7,833 bases of DNA. Source: Anaerolineaceae bacterium UBA5311 (lineage in GTDB: Bacteria > Chloroflexota > Anaerolineae > Anaerolineales > Anaerolineaceae). Location: assembly GCA_002411175.1 (NCBI GenBank), contig DHRN01000102.1:1-7833 (forward strand). The letters are read 5' to 3'. The notes below the pieces were generated by a model, which made no database searches, was not told the origin of the DNA, and saw nothing but the letters and a program-made list of their open reading frames with translations. Every line of letters begins with the position of its first letter. Position 1 is the first letter of the stretch. This document shows, one piece after another, positions 5,985-7,833 of this stretch. Position numbers and translations under genes: made by a program.

Positions 5985-7409
5985 ATGTTCAGAACTCGTT
6001 TTGCCCCAAGCCCTACCGGTTACATGCATATTGGTAACCTGCGCACTGCCCTGTATGCCTACCTGATCGCCAGGCAGGCTGATGGTAAGTTCATCCTGCG
6101 CATCGAGGATACCGATCAAAACCGGAACGTTCCCGAAGCTGTCCAGGCTATTTACAACGGCTTAAAGCTGGCGGGTATCGAATATGACGAAGGACCGGAC
6201 AAAGATGGCGGTTTTGGACCCTATGTGCAAAGCCAGCGCTTGCCGATTTATGCGGAGTATGCCCAAAAAATCCTCGACTCCGGGCATGCTTACTACTGCT
6301 TTTGCCAAAAAGAGGACAAACCCGCGTTGGAAGAAACCGGTGAACGCGTGCAGGGCTATCGCGACCCCTGTCGAAGCCTCAGCGAGGAAGAAGCGAGGGT
6401 AAAGTTTGCCCAGGGGATCGTACCGGTGGTTCGCCAGCGTATCCCCGAGGGCACGAGCACATTCTACGATCACGTCTACGGCGAGATTACCATCGATAAC
6501 AGCCAGCTCGACGACCAGGTTTTGCTCAAATCGGACGGCTTTCCCACCTACAATTTCGCCAATGTCGTCGATGACCATCTGATGGCAATCACCCATGTGA
6601 TCAGGGGACAGGAATATCTTACCTCGACCCCCAAATATAATTTGCTCTACGAAGCCTTTGGCTGGAACCGACCGGAATATATCCACTTGCCCCACATCAT
6701 ACGGGAGGACGGCGGCAAGCTGAGCAAGCGCGCCGGAGATCCCTCTTTTGAAGATTTGGTTCGTATGGGCTACTTGCCGCAGGCGATTGTTAATTACGTC
6801 GCCCTGCTTGGCTGGAACCCGGGTGATGAACGCGAATTTTTCCTGCTGGCAGACCTGGTTGAGGCTTTCGACATGAACCGGATCAATAAGTCCAACGCCG
6901 CGTTTTCGTTCGATAAACTGCGCTGGCTGAACGGTGAACATATCCGCGCGCTCGATCCCGAAGGCTTCCATAATTTCGCCCTGCCTTATTACCCACAATC
7001 GCTGACTGGCTTTGATCTGCGTCAACTGAGCGCGCTTATCCAGATTCGCACCGAAAATCTCACCGATATTCCCGGTTTGGTGGGCTTCTTTGCAGAATTG
7101 CCGGAATATGAAGCAGATCTTTTCGTACACCAGAAGTCAAAGTCAACGCTGGAAAGCTCCAGGATGGTTTTGGAAGCTGTCTTGCCGATTTTTGACGCCT
7201 TGGATGAATGGAACAACGAAAGTTTGTTTGCCGTGCTGAAAACTTTTGCAAATAAAGCAGGTTTCAAGGTCGGGACTGTCATGTGGCCAATCCGCACCGC
7301 CCTGTCAGGGCAGGAGACCTCTCCCGGCGGCGCCACTGAGCTGGCTGCCCTGCTCGGGAAAGAGGAAACCCTGCGCCGAATTAGTCTGGGGTTGGAAAAG
7401 TTAGGTTGA
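5985..7409 (+). CDS. gltX: Glutamyl-tRNA synthetase
   Basis: This cytoplasmic class I aminoacyl-tRNA synthetase attaches glutamate to tRNA-Glu using ATP. From the preferred start it has 474 residues, normal for bacterial GluRS. The N-terminal Rossmann domain opens with RFAPSPTG and the HIGH-class motif as HIGN at 15-18. The KMSKS-class motif is KLSKR at 245-249, followed by the usual GYLPQAIVNYVALLGWNPGD-type block. The C-terminal helical anticodon-binding domain ends with the family pattern VMWPIRTALSG, SPGG, then LLGKEETLRRI. In the zinc-site region Cys105-X-Cys107 and Cys129 are present, but the position after the next residue (131) is Ser where E. coli GluRS has His in its C-X-C...C-X-H site. 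Whether the enzyme is discriminating, or also charges tRNA-Gln, cannot be decided by eye. An in-frame ATG at 5973 would add four residues but lacks a ribosome site. The gene is divergent from the MuiA-family gene and appears monocistronic. Confidence 0.97.
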   Translation: MFRTRFAPSPTGYMHIGNLRTALYAYLIARQADGKFILRIEDTDQNRNVPEAVQAIYNGLKLAGIEYDEGPDKDGGFGPYVQSQRLPIYAEYAQKILDSGHAYYCFCQKEDKPALEETGERVQGYRDPCRSLSEEEARVKFAQGIVPVVRQRIPEGTSTFYDHVYGEITIDNSQLDDQVLLKSDGFPTYNFANVVDDHLMAITHVIRGQEYLTSTPKYNLLYEAFGWNRPEYIHLPHIIREDGGKLSKRAGDPSFEDLVRMGYLPQAIVNYVALLGWNPGDEREFFLLADLVEAFDMNRINKSNAAFSFDKLRWLNGEHIRALDPEGFHNFALPYYPQSLTGFDLRQLSALIQIRTENLTDIPGLVGFFAELPEYEADLFVHQKSKSTLESSRMVLEAVLPIFDALDEWNNESLFAVLKTFANKAGFKVGTVMWPIRTALSGQETSPGGATELAALLGKEETLRRISLGLEKLG

Positions 7410-7462
7410 TCGGATTGACAAACAAAACACGAGCCTCCCTGAACCACCGTAATTAGCATTCA

Positions 7463-7480
7463 GCATGCCCGCGGCTATGC
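7463..7480. terminator. Stem-loop after gltX
   Basis: GCATGCC (7463-7469) pairs with GGC (7473-7475) and ATGC (7477-7480), with one bulged T at 7476 and a three-base loop. It lies 54 bases past the gltX stop and overlaps the stop codon of the possible minus-strand reading frame. No T run follows on either strand, so terminator function is only a guess from position. Confidence 0.3.
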
Positions 7481-7529
7481 AAGCAGTGATTCCGGGCGGA
7501 CAAGCACAGTGAAAGGGCTTAGCACCTTT

Positions 7530-7552
7530 TTTGAAGGCATTTCTCCTTCAAA
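7530..7552. repeat. 8-bp perfect inverted repeat
   Basis: TTTGAAGG (7530-7537) and CCTTCAAA (7545-7552) pair exactly around seven bases. On the minus strand the hairpin encloses AGGAG and an ATG at 7540. No T run follows the stem in either direction (on the plus strand the T run precedes it), so it is not an intrinsic terminator. Confidence 0.45.
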
Positions 7553-7627
7553 TGGATCCTGCTGTTGGCGTTTCATTGAACAGACGCGCGGCTCATAGAA
7601 CCTAAGTTTCTCATTTTCCAGCAAAAG

Positions 7628-7683
7628 CCTGATTTCTACGAAGAAGAACGTGTTTTTCAGGACACTGAACTGAGAAAATCAGG
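7628..7683. repeat. Nested inverted repeat
   Basis: CCTGATTT (7628-7635) and AAATCAGG (7676-7683) are exact reverse complements. Pairing continues inward with CT and AG if one extra A is bulged. Inside lies a smaller hairpin, TTCAG (7656-7660), GACA loop, CTGAA (7665-7669). The nested arrangement could be a structured RNA or a remnant of a palindromic element. It overlaps the possible minus-strand small gene. Confidence 0.4.
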
Positions 7684-7730
7684 GGATTGACTCATTTCGA
7701 AAGCTTACCCTGGCGAACACGGCTCAGCCT

Positions 7731-7758
7731 GTTCCGGCGGAGCGATGTATTTGTAGGG
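7731..7758 (+). repeat. GTTCCGGCG...GTAGGG repeat, copy 1
   Basis: This 28-base stretch starts GTTCCGGCGGAGC and ends ATTTGTAGGG. It aligns with 7795-7821 with one single-base gap and few mismatches: identical GTTCCGGCG, then RAGC, AT, and ATTYGTAGGG. It is followed by AACGCGG, whose GGAACG (7757-7762) is the reverse complement of CGTTCC at 7794-7799 in the next copy. Confidence 0.5.
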
Positions 7759-7794
7759 AACGCGGCCCTGTGCCTGCGCAGCAAGGTATGTCCC

Positions 7795-7821
7795 GTTCCG
7801 GCGAAGCCATCATTCGTAGGG
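7795..7821 (+). repeat. GTTCCGGCG...GTAGGG repeat, copy 2
   Basis: The second copy starts GTTCCGGCGAAGCC and ends ATTCGTAGGG, 64 bases after the first copy begins. The bases before it (GTCCC at 7790-7794) are shared with the inverted left-edge copy but only partly with copy 1. Sequence continues past it to the window end, so the true element boundary is unknown. Confidence 0.5.
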
Positions 7822-7833
7822 CGAGATTGAGGG

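Larger units (their letters stand above)
7475..7695 (-). pseudogene. Possible small gene with a one-base frameshift, no recognised family
   Basis: The minus strand has 67 consecutive sense codons from 7678 to 7478, ending at TAG (7477-7475). The frame lacks an early start codon: its first ATG is codon 35. Its middle reads FFFVEIRLLLENEKLRFYEP, a plausible amphipathic protein sequence, and it ends TVLVRPESLLA. About half the codons end in G or C. Just upstream, ATG at 7695 opens a 12-codon frame beginning MSQSPDF that stops at 7657. Adding one T to the T run at 7678-7675 joins the two into one 73-codon ORF. That pattern fits a real small gene damaged by a single-base loss, or a sequencing error. 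Against this, there is no strong ribosome site (AGGG twelve bases upstream), I recognise no family, and the region holds several inverted repeats. A chance open frame remains possible. Confidence 0.3.
7410..7833. other. Intergenic region downstream of gltX
   Basis: This 424-base stretch holds no confident gene. It contains the post-gltX stem-loop, the possible frameshifted minus-strand ORF, two inverted repeats and two direct repeat copies. The 8-base palindrome CTGCGCAG (7774-7781) sits between the repeat copies. No tRNA-like fold, transposase fragment or CRISPR spacing was recognised. Confidence 0.6.

Noticed and set aside
5913..6119. N-terminal extension of the MuiA-family frame by 69 residues
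   Set aside because: It overlaps gltX on the opposite strand and crosses both candidate promoters, and its residues do not fit the family. The ATG at 5912 has a good GGAG five bases upstream.
6162..7130. Long open frame (322 codons) antisense to gltX
   Set aside because: It is the complement of a highly conserved gene, has no recognisable domain and no ribosome site of note. It is explained by the codon composition of gltX.
7657..7695. Programmed -1 frameshift joining the two minus-strand frames
   Set aside because: The T run does not form a proper X XXY YYZ slippery heptamer in the ATG frame and the downstream structure is not placed convincingly. A simple base loss or sequencing error is more likely.
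7731..7821. CRISPR array
   Set aside because: Only two imperfect copies with a length difference are present, and no regular series or cas genes.

Overview
The window carries four well-supported protein genes, all housekeeping or widely conserved, in bacterial DNA of roughly 50% GC. The UvrA and GluRS protein style and the intergenic repeat debris suggest a Chloroflexota bacterium, perhaps Anaerolineae. That assignment is an inference from impression; no rRNA or lineage-specific marker is present to prove it.

Layout from left to right. Positions 1-286 are non-coding: a repeat fragment at the extreme left edge, a second repeat-like stretch near 68-95, a C-rich tract, and a perfect 7-bp hairpin just before the first gene. 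Next comes a polytopic membrane protein of the YbhN/UPF0104 family (lysylphosphatidylglycerol synthase membrane-domain superfamily, 287-1354, +). The DNA repair ATPase gene uvrA (1405-4314, +) follows, with its own extended -10 promoter and a very short leader. uvrA converges on a gene for a MuiA-family protein (DUF4140, coiled coil, DUF4139; 4356-5912, -), and a perfect 9-bp hairpin at uvrA's stop codon separates them. The MuiA-family gene diverges from gltX (glutamyl-tRNA synthetase, 5985-7409, +) across about 70 bases in which -10 elements for both directions overlap.

Positions 7410-7833 hold no annotated gene but are not featureless. They contain a hairpin after gltX, a minus-strand reading frame of 67 sense codons that looks coding and becomes a 73-codon ORF with an ATG if one T is restored in a T run, two further inverted repeats, and two copies of a GTTCCGGCG-type repeat. 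The same repeat core lies in inverted orientation at positions 1-17, so related repeats bracket the gene block.

The genes do not form an obvious pathway: a membrane protein, nucleotide excision repair, a protein of unknown role and tRNA charging appear to be independent transcription units. I see no defence system, mobile element with a transposase, CRISPR array, tRNA or rRNA, and no convincing new multi-gene system. The items most worth checking are the possible frameshifted small gene, the SD-sequestering hairpin, the bracketing repeats, and atypical zinc-site residues in UvrA and GluRS.
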